Positions 27,003 through 37,300 of a DNA stretch of 64,000 bases are shown one piece after another. A program made the translations under genes and the position numbers. The stretch is from Pseudomonas asplenii (GTDB lineage Bacteria; Pseudomonadota; Gammaproteobacteria; Pseudomonadales; Pseudomonadaceae): NCBI RefSeq assembly GCF_001293465.1, contig NZ_JSYZ01000002.1, positions 200,400 through 264,399 on the forward strand, in the 5' to 3' direction. Every line of letters begins with the position of its first letter. Within the stretch, counting starts at the first letter, position 1. The notes under the pieces are model-generated. The model saw nothing but the letters and a program-made list of their open reading frames with translations, made no database searches and was not told where the DNA came from.

Positions 27003-28154
27003 ATGTTCGCGCACAAGACCGCACTGCTCAGTGCACTGACCACCGCCCTGCTGGCCAGCGCCAGCCTCCAGGCCGCCGAACCCCTGAAAGCCGTCGGCGC
27101 CGGTGAAGGGCAACTCGATATCGTCGCCTGGCCGGGCTACATCGAACGGGGCGAAAGCGACAAAGCCTACGACTGGGTCACCGGCTTCGAGAAGGAAACC
27201 GGCTGCAAGGTCAGTGTGAAGACCGCCGCCACCTCCGACGAAATGGTCAGCCTGATGGCCAAGGGCGGCTACGACCTGGTCACCGCCTCGGGCGATGCCT
27301 CGCTGCGCCTGATCGTCGGCAAGCGCGTGCAGCCGATCAACCCGGAACTGATCCCGAACTGGAAGAACCTCGACCCGCGCCTGAAGGATGCCCCGTGGTA
27401 CGTGGTCAACAAGCAGACCTACGGCACTCCCTACCAGTGGGGCCCGAACGTGCTGATGTACAACACCAACGTGTTCAAGCAGGCCCCGACCAGCTGGGGC
27501 GTGGTCTTCGAAGCGCAGAACCTGCCGGACGGCAAGCCGAACAAGGGGCGCGTGCAGGCCTATGACGGCCCGATCTACATCGCCGATGCGGCGCTGTACC
27601 TCAAGTCGGCCAAGCCGGAGCTGGGCATCCAGAACCCCTACGAACTGACAGAAGCCCAGTACAAGGCCGTGCTCGACCTGCTGCGCGCCCAGCAGCCACT
27701 GATTCACCGCTACTGGCACGACGCGACCGTGCAGATGAGTGACTTCAAGAACGAGGGCGTCGCCGCTTCCAGCTCCTGGGGCTACATGGTCAACGGCCTG
27801 CAGGCCGACAAGCAGCCAGTGGCCTCGACCATTCCGAAGGAGGGCGTGACCGGCTGGGCCGATACCACCATGCTGCACGCCGAGGCCAAGCACCCCAACT
27901 GCGCCTACAAGTGGATGAACTGGTCGCTGCAACCGAAGGTCCAGGGTGACGTGGCCGCCTGGTTCGGCTCCCTGCCGGCCGTGCCCGCGGCGTGCAAGGA
28001 AAGCGAACTGCTCGGCGCCGAAGGCTGCAAGACCAACGGTTTCGAGACCTTCGACAAGATCGCCTTCTGGAAGACCCCGCAGGCCGAGGGCGGCAAGTTC
28101 GTGCCGTACAGCCGCTGGACCCAGGACTACATCGCGATCATGGGCGGCCGCTGA
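27003..28154 (+). CDS. Polyamine-type ABC transporter substrate-binding protein (YdcS-like)
   Basis: The 383-residue periplasmic protein has a signal peptide ending in ASLQAAEP (cleavage near residue 24). A PotD/YdcS-type binding fold follows, with LDIVAWPGYIERGESDKAYDWV, DLVTASGDASLRL and GTPYQWGPNVLMYNT. It should deliver a polyamine such as putrescine to the YdcTUV-like importer. It is the first gene of the transporter set and is separated from the ATPase by 207 bases that include a REP pair. Confidence 0.9.
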   Translation: MFAHKTALLSALTTALLASASLQAAEPLKAVGAGEGQLDIVAWPGYIERGESDKAYDWVTGFEKETGCKVSVKTAATSDEMVSLMAKGGYDLVTASGDASLRLIVGKRVQPINPELIPNWKNLDPRLKDAPWYVVNKQTYGTPYQWGPNVLMYNTNVFKQAPTSWGVVFEAQNLPDGKPNKGRVQAYDGPIYIADAALYLKSAKPELGIQNPYELTEAQYKAVLDLLRAQQPLIHRYWHDATVQMSDFKNEGVAASSSWGYMVNGLQADKQPVASTIPKEGVTGWADTTMLHAEAKHPNCAYKWMNWSLQPKVQGDVAAWFGSLPAVPAACKESELLGAEGCKTNGFETFDKIAFWKTPQAEGGKFVPYSRWTQDYIAIMGGR

Positions 28155-28180
28155 CCGACCAGCCCCAAGTGCCCCGCGCT

Positions 28181-28260
28181 CCTGTAGGAGCCGGGCTTGC
28201 CCGCGAAGCTTTTAGCGTTCTTGAGGGCCCATTCGCGGGCAAGCCCTGCGCCTACAAGGG
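28181..28260. repeat. REP pair between binding-protein and ATPase genes
   Basis: A forward unit at 28181-28207 (CCTGTAGGAGCCGGGCTTGC...) and an inverted unit at 28232-28260 form a long potential hairpin. It sits inside the transporter operon just after the binding-protein stop, where such elements can stabilise the upstream message. Confidence 0.88.
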
Positions 28261-28361
28261 ACGGGGCCAGACTCTCCTGTCGCATTCGTATTCGATTGAG
28301 CTTTTTCAGAAGTCCAGGCCGGGCCGCTGCGGCGTCCCGTGCCTTCTTGGAGCACCGCATC

Positions 28362-29387
<1,026 letters not shown>

Positions 29388-29388
29388 C

Positions 29389-30336
29389 ATGAGCAGCCTG
29401 ACCCTGAACCCGACGACGGCCGGTCCGTCCCCCCTGCGCAGGTTTTCCAACCTGCTCTACCGCCGCCCCAACGTCTACCTGGCCCTGTTGCTGGTGCCGC
29501 CGCTGATCTGGTTCGGCGCGATCTACCTCGGCTCGCTGTTGACCCTGCTCTGGCAGGGCTTCTACACCTTCGACGACTTCACCATGGCGGTGACCCCGGA
29601 CCTGACCCTGGCGAACTTCGCCGCGCTGTTCAATCCGGCGAACTTCGACATCATCGTGCGCACCCTGTGCATGGCGGTGGTGGTGTCGATCGCCGCCGGC
29701 ATCGTCGCCTTCCCGATCGCCTACTACATGGCGCGCTACACCAGCGGCAAGACCAAGGCGTTCTTCTACATCGCGGTGATGATGCCGATGTGGGCCAGCT
29801 ACATCGTCAAGGCCTACGCCTGGACCCTGCTGCTGGCCAAGGGCGGCGTCGCCCAGTGGTTCGTCCAGCACCTGGGCCTGGAGCCGCTGCTGCAGTTCGT
29901 GCTGGGCATTCCCGGGGTGGGCGGCAGCACCCTGTCGACCTCGCACCTGGGCCGGTTCCTGGTGTTCGTCTACATCTGGCTGCCGTTCATGATCCTGCCG
30001 ATCCAGGCCTCGCTGGAACGCCTGCCGCCATCGCTGCTGCAGGCTTCCGCCGACCTCGGGGCGAAGCCGCGCCAGACCTTCATGCAGGTGATCCTGCCGC
30101 TGTCGATTCCCGGCATCGCCGCCGGCTCGATCTTCACCTTCTCGCTGACCCTGGGCGACTTCATCGTGCCGCAACTGGTGGGCCCGCCCGGCTACTTCGT
30201 CGGCAGCATGGTCTACGCCCAGCAGGGGGCCATCGGCAACATGCCCATGGCGGCCGCCTTCACCCTGGTGCCGATCGTGCTGATCGCCGTCTACCTGTCC
30301 ATCGTCAAACGCCTGGGGGCCTTCGATGCACTCTAA
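29389..30336 (+). CDS. ABC transporter permease (YdcU/PotB-like)
   Basis: The 315-residue inner-membrane protein has about six membrane helices and the EAA-type cytoplasmic loop ([24 protein letters not shown]). It pairs with the next permease to form the channel of the polyamine importer. It starts one base after the ATPase stop and overlaps the next gene by 11 bases. Confidence 0.93.
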   Translation: MSSLTLNPTTAGPSPLRRFSNLLYRRPNVYLALLLVPPLIWFGAIYLGSLLTLLWQGFYTFDDFTMAVTPDLTLANFAALFNPANFDIIVRTLCMAVVVSIAAGIVAFPIAYYMARYTSGKTKAFFYIAVMMPMWASYIVKAYAWTLLLAKGGVAQWFVQHLGLEPLLQFVLGIPGVGGSTLSTSHLGRFLVFVYIWLPFMILPIQASLERLPPSLLQASADLGAKPRQTFMQVILPLSIPGIAAGSIFTFSLTLGDFIVPQLVGPPGYFVGSMVYAQQGAIGNMPMAAAFTLVPIVLIAVYLSIVKRLGAFDAL

Positions 30337-31150
30337 GTCAGAAAAGCACGGGGAGCGGGCTTCCCTGGGCCTGCGCCTCGCGGCCTGGGGCGGGCTGGTG
30401 TTCCTGCACTTCCCGATCCTGATCATCTTCCTGTACGCCTTCAACACCGAGGACGCGGCGTTCAGCTTCCCGCCCCAGGGCTTGACCCTGAAGTGGTTCA
30501 GCGTGGCCTTCTCGCGGCCGGACGTGCTGGAGGCGATCAAGCTGTCGCTGCAGGTTGCGGCGATCGCCACGCTGATCGCCATGGTCCTCGGCACTCTGGC
30601 CTCGGCAGCCCTGTATCGCCGCGAGTTCTTCGGCAAGCAGGGTATCTCGCTGATGCTGATCCTGCCGATCGCCCTGCCGGGGATCATCACCGGCATCGCC
30701 CTGCTGGCGACCTTCAAGTCGCTGGGGATCGAGCCGGGGATGTTCACCATCGTCGTCGGTCACGCGACCTTCTGCGTGGTGATCGTCTACAACAACGTCA
30801 TCGCCCGGCTGCGGCGCACCTCCCACAGCCTGATCGAGGCGTCGATGGATCTCGGTGCCGACGGCTGGCAGACCTTCCGCTACATCATCCTGCCCAACCT
30901 CGGCTCGGCGCTGTTGGCCGGCGGCATGCTGGCCTTCGCCCTGTCGTTCGACGAGATCATCGTCACCACCTTCACCGCCGGGCACGAACGCACCCTGCCG
31001 ATCTGGCTGCTCAACCAGTTGAGCAGGCCGCGGGACGTACCGGTCACCAACGTGGTGGCGATGCTGGTGATGCTGGTCACCATGCTGCCGATCCTCGGCG
31101 CCTACTACCTGACCCGTGGTGGTGAAAGCGTGGCCGGCAGCGGCAAATAA
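30326..31150 (+). CDS. ABC transporter permease (YdcV/PotC-like)
   Basis: The 274-residue inner-membrane protein has six predicted helices and the EAA loop [23 protein letters not shown]. It is the second channel subunit of the YdcSTUV-type system. Its start overlaps the previous permease by 11 bases, so the two are translationally coupled. Confidence 0.93.
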   Translation: MHSKSEKHGERASLGLRLAAWGGLVFLHFPILIIFLYAFNTEDAAFSFPPQGLTLKWFSVAFSRPDVLEAIKLSLQVAAIATLIAMVLGTLASAALYRREFFGKQGISLMLILPIALPGIITGIALLATFKSLGIEPGMFTIVVGHATFCVVIVYNNVIARLRRTSHSLIEASMDLGADGWQTFRYIILPNLGSALLAGGMLAFALSFDEIIVTTFTAGHERTLPIWLLNQLSRPRDVPVTNVVAMLVMLVTMLPILGAYYLTRGGESVAGSGK

Positions 31151-31176
31151 CCCCTTTACCAGGATGAACACCCAAC

Positions 31177-31254
31177 CTGTAGGAGCAGGGCTTGCCCGCG
31201 AATGCATCCGCAAGATCGCTAAAAGCTTCGCGGGCAAGCCCCGCTCCTACAGGG
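31177..31254. repeat. REP pair between permease and dehydrogenase genes
   Basis: Units at 31177-31202 (CTGTAGGAGCAGGGCTTGCC...) and 31226-31254 (inverted) differ by about one base over 26. It is the second REP pair inside the polyamine operon, marking the junction between transporter and catabolic genes. Confidence 0.9.
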
Positions 31255-31314
31255 AACCCGCGTCAACAACACGGTGTTTATCGGAACCTGTGAATGCGTC
31301 ATGAGGACATCGAT

Positions 31315-32739
31315 ATGCAAACCAAACTGCTGATCAACGGCAAACTCGTCACCGGCGAAGGCCCGGCCCAACCCGTGTTCAACCCGGCCCTGGGCCGTGT
31401 GCTGGCGGAGATCCAGGAGGCCAGCGAGGCCCAGGTGGATGCCGCCGTACGCGCCGCCGATGCCGCCTTCGACAGCTGGTCGCAAACCGCGCCGAAAGAC
31501 CGCTCGCTGCTGCTGCTCAAGCTTGCCGACGCCATCGAGGCCCACGGCGCGGAACTGGCGAAGCTGGAGTCGGACAACTGCGGCAAGCCACTGAGCGCGG
31601 CGCTCAACGACGAGATCCCGGCGATTGCCGATGTGTTCCGCTTCTTCGCCGGCGCCAGCCGCTGCCTGAACGGTTCGGCCGCCGGTGAATACCTGCCGGG
31701 TCACACCTCGATGATCCGTCGCGACCCGGTGGGCGTGATCGCCTCCATCGCGCCGTGGAACTACCCGCTGATGATGGTCGCCTGGAAAATCGCCCCGGCC
31801 CTGGCCGCCGGCAATACCGTGGTGCTCAAGCCGTCGGAGCAGACCCCGCTGACCGCCCTGCGCCTGGCCGAACTGGCCGCCGGGATTTTTCCGGCGGGCG
31901 TGCTGAACCTGGTATTCGGCCGCGGCCCGAGCGTCGGCAGCCCGCTGGTGACCCATTCGAAAGTGCGCATGGTATCGCTGACCGGCTCGATCGCCACCGG
32001 TTCGAACATCATTTCCAGCACCGCCGACAGCGTCAAGCGCATGCACATGGAACTGGGTGGCAAGGCACCGGTGATCATTTTCGATGACGCCGATATCGAT
32101 GCCGCCGTCGAGGGCATCCGCACCTTCGGCTTCTACAACGCCGGGCAGGACTGCACCGCCGCCTGCCGGGTGTATGCCCAGGCCGGCATCTACGAGAAGT
32201 TCGTCGAGAAGCTCGGCGCGGCCGTGAGCACCATCCAGTACGGCCTGCAGGACGATCCGTCGACCGAACTCGGCCCGCTGATCACCGCCCAGCACCGCGA
32301 CCGCGTCGCCGGTTTCGTCGAGCGCGCGATCGCCCAGCCGCACATCCGCCTGGTGACCGGTGGCAAGGCGGTGGAAGGCAATGGCTTCTTCTTCGAACCG
32401 ACCGTGCTGGCGGACGCCCAGCAGGACGACGAGATCGTGCGCCGCGAGGTGTTCGGCCCGGTGGTCTCGGTGACCCGCTTCACCGACGAGGCGCAGGTGC
32501 TGCAATGGGCCAACGATTCGGACTACGGCCTGGCGTCATCGGTATGGACCGCCGATGTCGGCCGCGCCCATCGCCTGTCGGCACGCCTGCAGTACGGCTG
32601 TACCTGGGTCAACACCCACTTCATGCTGGTCAGCGAAATGCCCCATGGCGGGCAGAAACTGTCCGGCTACGGCAAGGATATGTCGATGTACGGCCTGGAG
32701 GACTACACCACCGTACGCCATGTGATGTTCAAGCACTGA
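31315..32739 (+). CDS. patD: Gamma-aminobutyraldehyde dehydrogenase (second paralogue, PatD-like)
   Basis: The 474-residue enzyme has the same length as E. coli YdcW/PatD. The general base is Glu246 (HMELGGKAP) and the catalytic cysteine is Cys280 ([10 protein letters not shown]). It oxidises 4-aminobutanal, formed from putrescine or by spermidine dehydrogenase, to GABA. GAGGA seven bases before ATG 31315 fixes the start. Its position after ydcSTUV-like genes reproduces the E. coli ydcSTUVW order. It is clearly related to the copy at 25427, for example in the PWNYP and NAGQDC regions. Confidence 0.9.
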   Translation: MQTKLLINGKLVTGEGPAQPVFNPALGRVLAEIQEASEAQVDAAVRAADAAFDSWSQTAPKDRSLLLLKLADAIEAHGAELAKLESDNCGKPLSAALNDEIPAIADVFRFFAGASRCLNGSAAGEYLPGHTSMIRRDPVGVIASIAPWNYPLMMVAWKIAPALAAGNTVVLKPSEQTPLTALRLAELAAGIFPAGVLNLVFGRGPSVGSPLVTHSKVRMVSLTGSIATGSNIISSTADSVKRMHMELGGKAPVIIFDDADIDAAVEGIRTFGFYNAGQDCTAACRVYAQAGIYEKFVEKLGAAVSTIQYGLQDDPSTELGPLITAQHRDRVAGFVERAIAQPHIRLVTGGKAVEGNGFFFEPTVLADAQQDDEIVRREVFGPVVSVTRFTDEAQVLQWANDSDYGLASSVWTADVGRAHRLSARLQYGCTWVNTHFMLVSEMPHGGQKLSGYGKDMSMYGLEDYTTVRHVMFKH

Positions 32740-32918
32740 AGGATTCGCCGACAGGCCGCTTTCCTGCCGGCCTGTCGGCGCCGGACCGCCCAGCGGTCCC
32801 ATGGATGCTCCACCCGAAAACCAGAACCGACACGACAACATCGAACCGGGACGGGCCCCATGGCCCGGCCACGGTTTCGGACGGCCAGAATTTGCCGTTT
32901 TTCCGGAGCGATACCGCC

Positions 32919-34400
32919 ATGAGTGCACAACCCCATCTCGGCGCCAGCGCCGACAGCGATGCCGAGCAACTGAGGCAACTGGGCTACACCTCGAACTTCA
33001 ATCGCAGCATGAGCCTGTGGGAAAACTTCGCCCTGGGCTTCACCTACCTGTCGCCGGTGGTCGGCGTCTACACCCTGTTCGGCCTGTGCCTGGCCGCCGG
33101 TGGCCCGCCGATGTTCTGGGCCTACCTGCTGGTGGGCTGCGGACAACTGCTGGTGTGCCTGATCTTCGGCGAGGTGGTCTCGCAGTTCCCGATCTCCGGC
33201 GGCGTCTATCCGTGGGCCCGGCGCCTGGTCGGCAAGCGCTGGGCGTGGATGGTCGGCTGGATCTACTCCATCGCCCTGTGCGTAACCATCGCCGCCGTCG
33301 CCGTCGGTGCCGGCCCGTACCTGGCGGCCATGCTCGGTTTCGAGCCGAGCAACAACACCAACATCGTCATCGCCCTGGTGCTGACGCTGTTCGCCACCCT
33401 GATCAACCTCAGCGGCACCAAGACCCTGGCGCGCATCGCCCTGTTCGGCTTTCTCTGCGAACTGGTCGGCGCGGTGGTCGTCGGCGTCTACCTGCTGGTC
33501 TTCGAACGCCACCAGCCCCTGAGCGTGCTGTTCAACACCTTCGACATCCGCGTCGATGGCTCCTACCTGCCGGCGTTCCTCACCGCGTCCCTGGCCGGCA
33601 TGTTCCTCTATTACGGCTTCGAAGCCTGCGGCGACGTGGCCGAGGAAACCCCGAACCCGAGCAAACGCATTCCGGTGGCCATGCGCATGACCATCTACAT
33701 CGGCGGTGTCGCGGCGATGTTCGCCTGCCTGGCGCTGATCCTCGCCGTACCGGACATGCAGGCGGTGATCAACGGCACCGACAAGGACCCGGTAACGACC
33801 ATCCTCGACAACGCCTTCGGCAGCGTCGGATCGAAAGTGGTGATGGGCGTGGTGATGATCTCGTTCATCTCCTGTGTGATCAGCCTGCAGGCCGCCGCCA
33901 GCCGCCTGTTATACGCCTACGCCCGCGACGAGATGGTGATCGGCAGCCCGTTGCTCAAGCGCCTCTCGCCGACCACCCAGGTGCCGGTCCCGGCGCTGTT
34001 CGTCTCCGGCGTGCTGCCGGCACTGATCATCGCCCTGGGCTTCTTCCTGCAGGATGCGGTGGCGACCATCGTCAGCTTCGCCGCCATCGGCATCTACCTG
34101 GCCTTCCAGATGATCGTGCTCGCCGCCCTGTTCGCCCGGGCGCGCGGCTGGAAACCCAGTGGCCAGTTCAACCTGGGGGCCTGGGGCATGCCAGTGAACA
34201 TCGGCGCCCTGCTCTATGGTGTCAGTGCCATCGTCAACATGGCCTGGCCGCGGACCCCGGATGCGCCCTGGTACACCAACTACGCCATGGTCCTGACCAC
34301 CGCGATCGTCATCGGCCTCGGCCTGCTCTACCTGTGGCTGGGCAAGCCCCATGACCGCGGCACCGCGCCGGCAGGCGACGCCTGGAAAATCAGCCGGTAA
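32919..34400 (+). CDS. APC-family amino acid/polyamine permease
   Basis: The 493-residue protein has about 12 membrane helices. The N-terminal motif has FALGFTYLSPVVGVYTLFG, and FPISGGVYPWARRLVGKRWAWMVGW follows (in part) as in the amino acid-choline/GABA permease branch. Between patD and spdH, it may carry GABA, putrescine or a related amine; the substrate is inferred from context only. GGAG about ten bases upstream supports ATG 32919. Longer upstream in-frame sequence overlaps patD and is not coding. Confidence 0.88.
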   Translation: MSAQPHLGASADSDAEQLRQLGYTSNFNRSMSLWENFALGFTYLSPVVGVYTLFGLCLAAGGPPMFWAYLLVGCGQLLVCLIFGEVVSQFPISGGVYPWARRLVGKRWAWMVGWIYSIALCVTIAAVAVGAGPYLAAMLGFEPSNNTNIVIALVLTLFATLINLSGTKTLARIALFGFLCELVGAVVVGVYLLVFERHQPLSVLFNTFDIRVDGSYLPAFLTASLAGMFLYYGFEACGDVAEETPNPSKRIPVAMRMTIYIGGVAAMFACLALILAVPDMQAVINGTDKDPVTTILDNAFGSVGSKVVMGVVMISFISCVISLQAAASRLLYAYARDEMVIGSPLLKRLSPTTQVPVPALFVSGVLPALIIALGFFLQDAVATIVSFAAIGIYLAFQMIVLAALFARARGWKPSGQFNLGAWGMPVNIGALLYGVSAIVNMAWPRTPDAPWYTNYAMVLTTAIVIGLGLLYLWLGKPHDRGTAPAGDAWKISR

Positions 34401-34463
34401 CGGCAACTGCCCGGGCAGGCGACCGCTGCCCGGGCCATGACAACAACAAGACAAGGATTCAAC

Positions 34464-36326
34464 ATGGACATCACCCGCCGCGACTTCCTCAATGGCGTCG
34501 CCATCACCCTCGCCGCCGGCATGACCCCGCTGCAACTGCTCCAGGCCGCACCGGAGGGGCGCTACTACCCGCCGGCGCTGACCGGCCTGCGCGGCAGCCA
34601 TGTCGGCGCGTTCGAGGTGGCCCACCAGATGGGCTGGGAGAAGAAGGTCTTCGACACCGACCACCTGCCAATGACCGGCGAGTACGACCTGGTGGTAGTG
34701 GGCGGCGGCCTCAGCGGCCTGGCGGCGGCGTGGTTCTATCGGGAGAAACACCCGAAGGCGCGCATCCTGATCCTCGACAACCACGACGACTTCGGCGGCC
34801 ACGCCAAGCGCAACGAATTCTCCGCCGGCGGCCGCATGATCCTCGGCTACGGCGGCAGCGAAGCCTTCCAGTCGCCGAACCACCTGTACAGCCAGCAGGT
34901 CAACGGCCTGCTGAAAAAACTCGGGGTCGATATCAGGCGTTTCGAAACCGCCTTCGACCGTTCGTTCTATCCGGGCCTGGGGCTGTCACGCGGGGTGTTC
35001 TTCGACCGGGAGAACTTCGGCGAGGACAAACTGGTGAGCGGCGACCCGACACCGATGGTCGCCGACGACATCGCCCCGCAGCAGTTGAACGCCCGCCCCA
35101 TCGACGCGTTCATCAACGATTTCCCACTGCCGCCCGCCGACCGCCAGGCACTGATCGAGCTGCACCAGGCGCCCCGCGACTACCTGGGGGGCAAGAGTGC
35201 CAAGGAGAAGGCCGCGCACCTGGCCGCCACCAGCTACCGCGATTTCCTGCTCAAGGATGTCGGCCTGTCGGAAACCGCGGTGAAGTACTTCCAGAGCCGC
35301 ACCAACGACTTCTCGGCCCTGAGCATCGACGCCGTGGCGGCGCTCGACGCCTACAACGTCGGTTTCCCCGGCTTCGGCGCCATGAACCTGGAGCCCATCA
35401 GCGAGGAAGCCAAGGCGGAGATGGAAGAGCCGTACATCTACCACTTCCCGGACGGCAACGCCTCCCTCGCCCGCCTGCTGGTGCGCAGCCTGATTCCGGC
35501 CGTCGCCCCCGGCCACGGCATGGAGGACATCGTCCTGGCGTCCTTCGACTACACCAGGCTCGACCAGCCCCGCTCGCCGGTCCAACTGCGCCTGAACAGC
35601 ACCGTGGTCAGCGTGCGCAACGTCGGCAAGGGCGTGAATGTCGGCTACAGCCGGGGCGGCCAGTTGAGCCAGGTACGTGGCAGGCACTGCATCCTCGCCT
35701 GCTACAACATGATGATCCCCTACCTGCTGCGCGACCTGCCCCAGCCCCAGGCCCATGCCCTGAGCCAGAACGTGAAGTTCCCGCTGGTTTACACCAAGGT
35801 GGTGATCCGCAACTGGCAGGCGTTCCAGAAACTCGGCGTGCACGAGATCTACGCCGCCACCCAGCCCTACAGCCGGATCAAGCTCGACTATCCGGTGAGC
35901 CTGGGCGGCTACGAGCACCCGAGGGACCCGAGCCAACCGATCGGCCTGCACATGGTCTATGTGCCCACCAGCCCCAACAGCGGCATGAACGCCCGCGACC
36001 AGGCCCGCGCCGGCCGCGGCAAGCTCTACGGGCAGACCTTCGAGCAACTGGAAACGCAACTGCGCGACCAGTTGCAGCGTATGCTCGGCCCCGGTGGTTT
36101 CAACCATGAAACCGACATCCTGGCGATCACCGTCAACCGCTGGTCCCACGGCTACGCCTACTTCTCCAACAGCCTGTTCGACGACGCCGCCGAAAGCGAA
36201 AAGCTGATGAACCTGGCGCGCCAGCCGGTCGGCCGGGTGAGCATCGCCAACTCCGATGCGGCGTGGAGTGCGTATGCCCATGCGGCGATCGACGAGGCCT
36301 GGCGGGCGGTGGGGGAAATAGGCTGA
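34464..36326 (+). CDS. spdH: Spermidine dehydrogenase SpdH
   Basis: The 620-residue flavoprotein has a twin-arginine export signal (TRRDFLNGVAITLAAG, residues 4-19) and an FAD-binding Rossmann motif VVVGGGLSGLAAAW (about 77-90) followed by LILDNHDDFGGHAKR. The length equals P. aeruginosa SpdH (PA3713), a periplasmic or membrane-associated enzyme that cleaves spermidine to 1,3-diaminopropane and 4-aminobutanal. The product aldehyde is the substrate of the two dehydrogenases nearby. AAGGA six bases before 34464 decides the start. Confidence 0.92.
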   Translation: MDITRRDFLNGVAITLAAGMTPLQLLQAAPEGRYYPPALTGLRGSHVGAFEVAHQMGWEKKVFDTDHLPMTGEYDLVVVGGGLSGLAAAWFYREKHPKARILILDNHDDFGGHAKRNEFSAGGRMILGYGGSEAFQSPNHLYSQQVNGLLKKLGVDIRRFETAFDRSFYPGLGLSRGVFFDRENFGEDKLVSGDPTPMVADDIAPQQLNARPIDAFINDFPLPPADRQALIELHQAPRDYLGGKSAKEKAAHLAATSYRDFLLKDVGLSETAVKYFQSRTNDFSALSIDAVAALDAYNVGFPGFGAMNLEPISEEAKAEMEEPYIYHFPDGNASLARLLVRSLIPAVAPGHGMEDIVLASFDYTRLDQPRSPVQLRLNSTVVSVRNVGKGVNVGYSRGGQLSQVRGRHCILACYNMMIPYLLRDLPQPQAHALSQNVKFPLVYTKVVIRNWQAFQKLGVHEIYAATQPYSRIKLDYPVSLGGYEHPRDPSQPIGLHMVYVPTSPNSGMNARDQARAGRGKLYGQTFEQLETQLRDQLQRMLGPGGFNHETDILAITVNRWSHGYAYFSNSLFDDAAESEKLMNLARQPVGRVSIANSDAAWSAYAHAAIDEAWRAVGEIG

Positions 36327-36343
36327 AGCCGGTGTCCGCTCTT

Positions 36344-36390
36344 GTGACGCAGAGCGTCACCGGCTGCGTGCCCACGCCGAGCGTGGGTAC
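36344..36390. repeat. Double hairpin after spdH
   Basis: GTGACGC-AGA-GCGTCAC (36344-36360) is followed by GTGCCCACGC-CGA-GCGTGGGTAC (36368-36390). Both have short loops and strong stems. Similar composite elements are familiar in P. fluorescens-group intergenic DNA; it may also terminate spdH. Confidence 0.65.
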
Positions 36391-36406
36391 GATCATTCAT
36401 CGGCGA

Positions 36407-36598
36407 TCAGAACCGCGACACGCTGCCCATCTGGTTCAGCAGGCAGAACAGCGCGTCGCGGTCTGATTCAGAAAGCGTCCGATAACGTTCCACCAGCTCC
36501 CGCTCCTGCGGGCTGAGCCGGTGCACCCGGGGCGCGGGCGGTGCCCTGAAACGCCAGAGAAACAGCATGAAACCGAAGATGCTCCGCTCCTTTGCCAT
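36407..36598 (-). CDS. Small hypothetical protein (63 aa)
   Basis: The frame MAKERSIFGFMLFLWRFR ... ends in VSRF after 63 residues. A strong AAGGAAGG ribosome-binding site lies just before the ATG at 36598, which favours a real gene. The first 20 residues are hydrophobic with basic residues. The rest (PQERELVERYRTLSESDRDAL) looks like a short helical pair. No known domain is recognised. Confidence 0.62.
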   Translation of the reverse strand: MAKERSIFGFMLFLWRFRAPPAPRVHRLSPQERELVERYRTLSESDRDALFCLLNQMGSVSRF

Positions 36599-36754
36599 GG
36601 ACGCCTTCCTTCTGTGACGGGACAGGAACCGCCTGGGCCGAGCGCCTCAGACTTAGCCTAAGGGTAGGAAGTATCGGCCTTTGGCTAAGATCTTTTCGGA
36701 ATTTGAAGTAGGAAAATCACGCAAATTGCTTGCACCACCACGTGGAGCGCGGCG

Positions 36755-37288
36755 TCAACGCACGTCGAAATACAGGTAGATATCGTCGGGTTCCAATGCG
36801 TATAGGCCAGGATCGGGCCGCTCCAGCAGCCGGCAGCCACGCCGCAGGTAAAACTCCACGGTATTGCGCGAAGGGGTGGCCGAGACATACAGGCCATCGA
36901 CGCCCTGGCTGCGGGCCTGGGCGGCGGCCTTGGCGAACAGCCGGGTCGCCAGGCCGGTGCCACGATAGTCGTGGCTGACGTGCAGGAACTTGAGTTGCAG
37001 CAGGCGCCGCCCGTCGTTGCCGATGAGCTTGCCGTCCAGCACCGCCGCCGCCACCAGCGTCGGGCCGGCGAACACGCCGTGGAACCAGGCGCCCTGGTCG
37101 AAGCAGCGGCGCAGGATCACGGCATCCTGCTCCGCCTCGCCCTCCGGCCATCCGGTCATGGCGCAGTATTCATCGTACAGTTCAAGGCTCCCGGCCTGGA
37201 CGCGGTAGAACTGTTCGATCAGTTCCTTGCGATCGATCAGTGCCAACTGGCCCAGGTCGCTCAACTGCAGGTCTCGCTCAATCAACAC
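36755..37288 (-). CDS. GNAT-family N-acetyltransferase
   Basis: The 177-residue protein has the GNAT acetyl-CoA motif in LKFLHVSHDYRGTGLATRLFAKAAA (Q/R-x-x-G-x-A pattern, about 98-120) and the C-terminal SATPSRNTVEFYLRRGCRLL. The acceptor substrate is unknown. It uses GTG at 37288 with AAAGG seven bases upstream. It follows the Old Yellow Enzyme gene by only 12 bases on the same strand, suggesting one transcript. Confidence 0.88.
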   Translation of the reverse strand: MLIERDLQLSDLGQLALIDRKELIEQFYRVQAGSLELYDEYCAMTGWPEGEAEQDAVILRRCFDQGAWFHGVFAGPTLVAAAVLDGKLIGNDGRRLLQLKFLHVSHDYRGTGLATRLFAKAAAQARSQGVDGLYVSATPSRNTVEFYLRRGCRLLERPDPGLYALEPDDIYLYFDVR

Positions 37289-37300
37289 CTTATGGCCTTT

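Noticed and set aside
32801..34354. A 517-codon plus-strand frame overlapping the APC permease
   Set aside because: It is the shifted frame of the permease gene, with Arg/Gly/Pro-rich translation and no membrane pattern.
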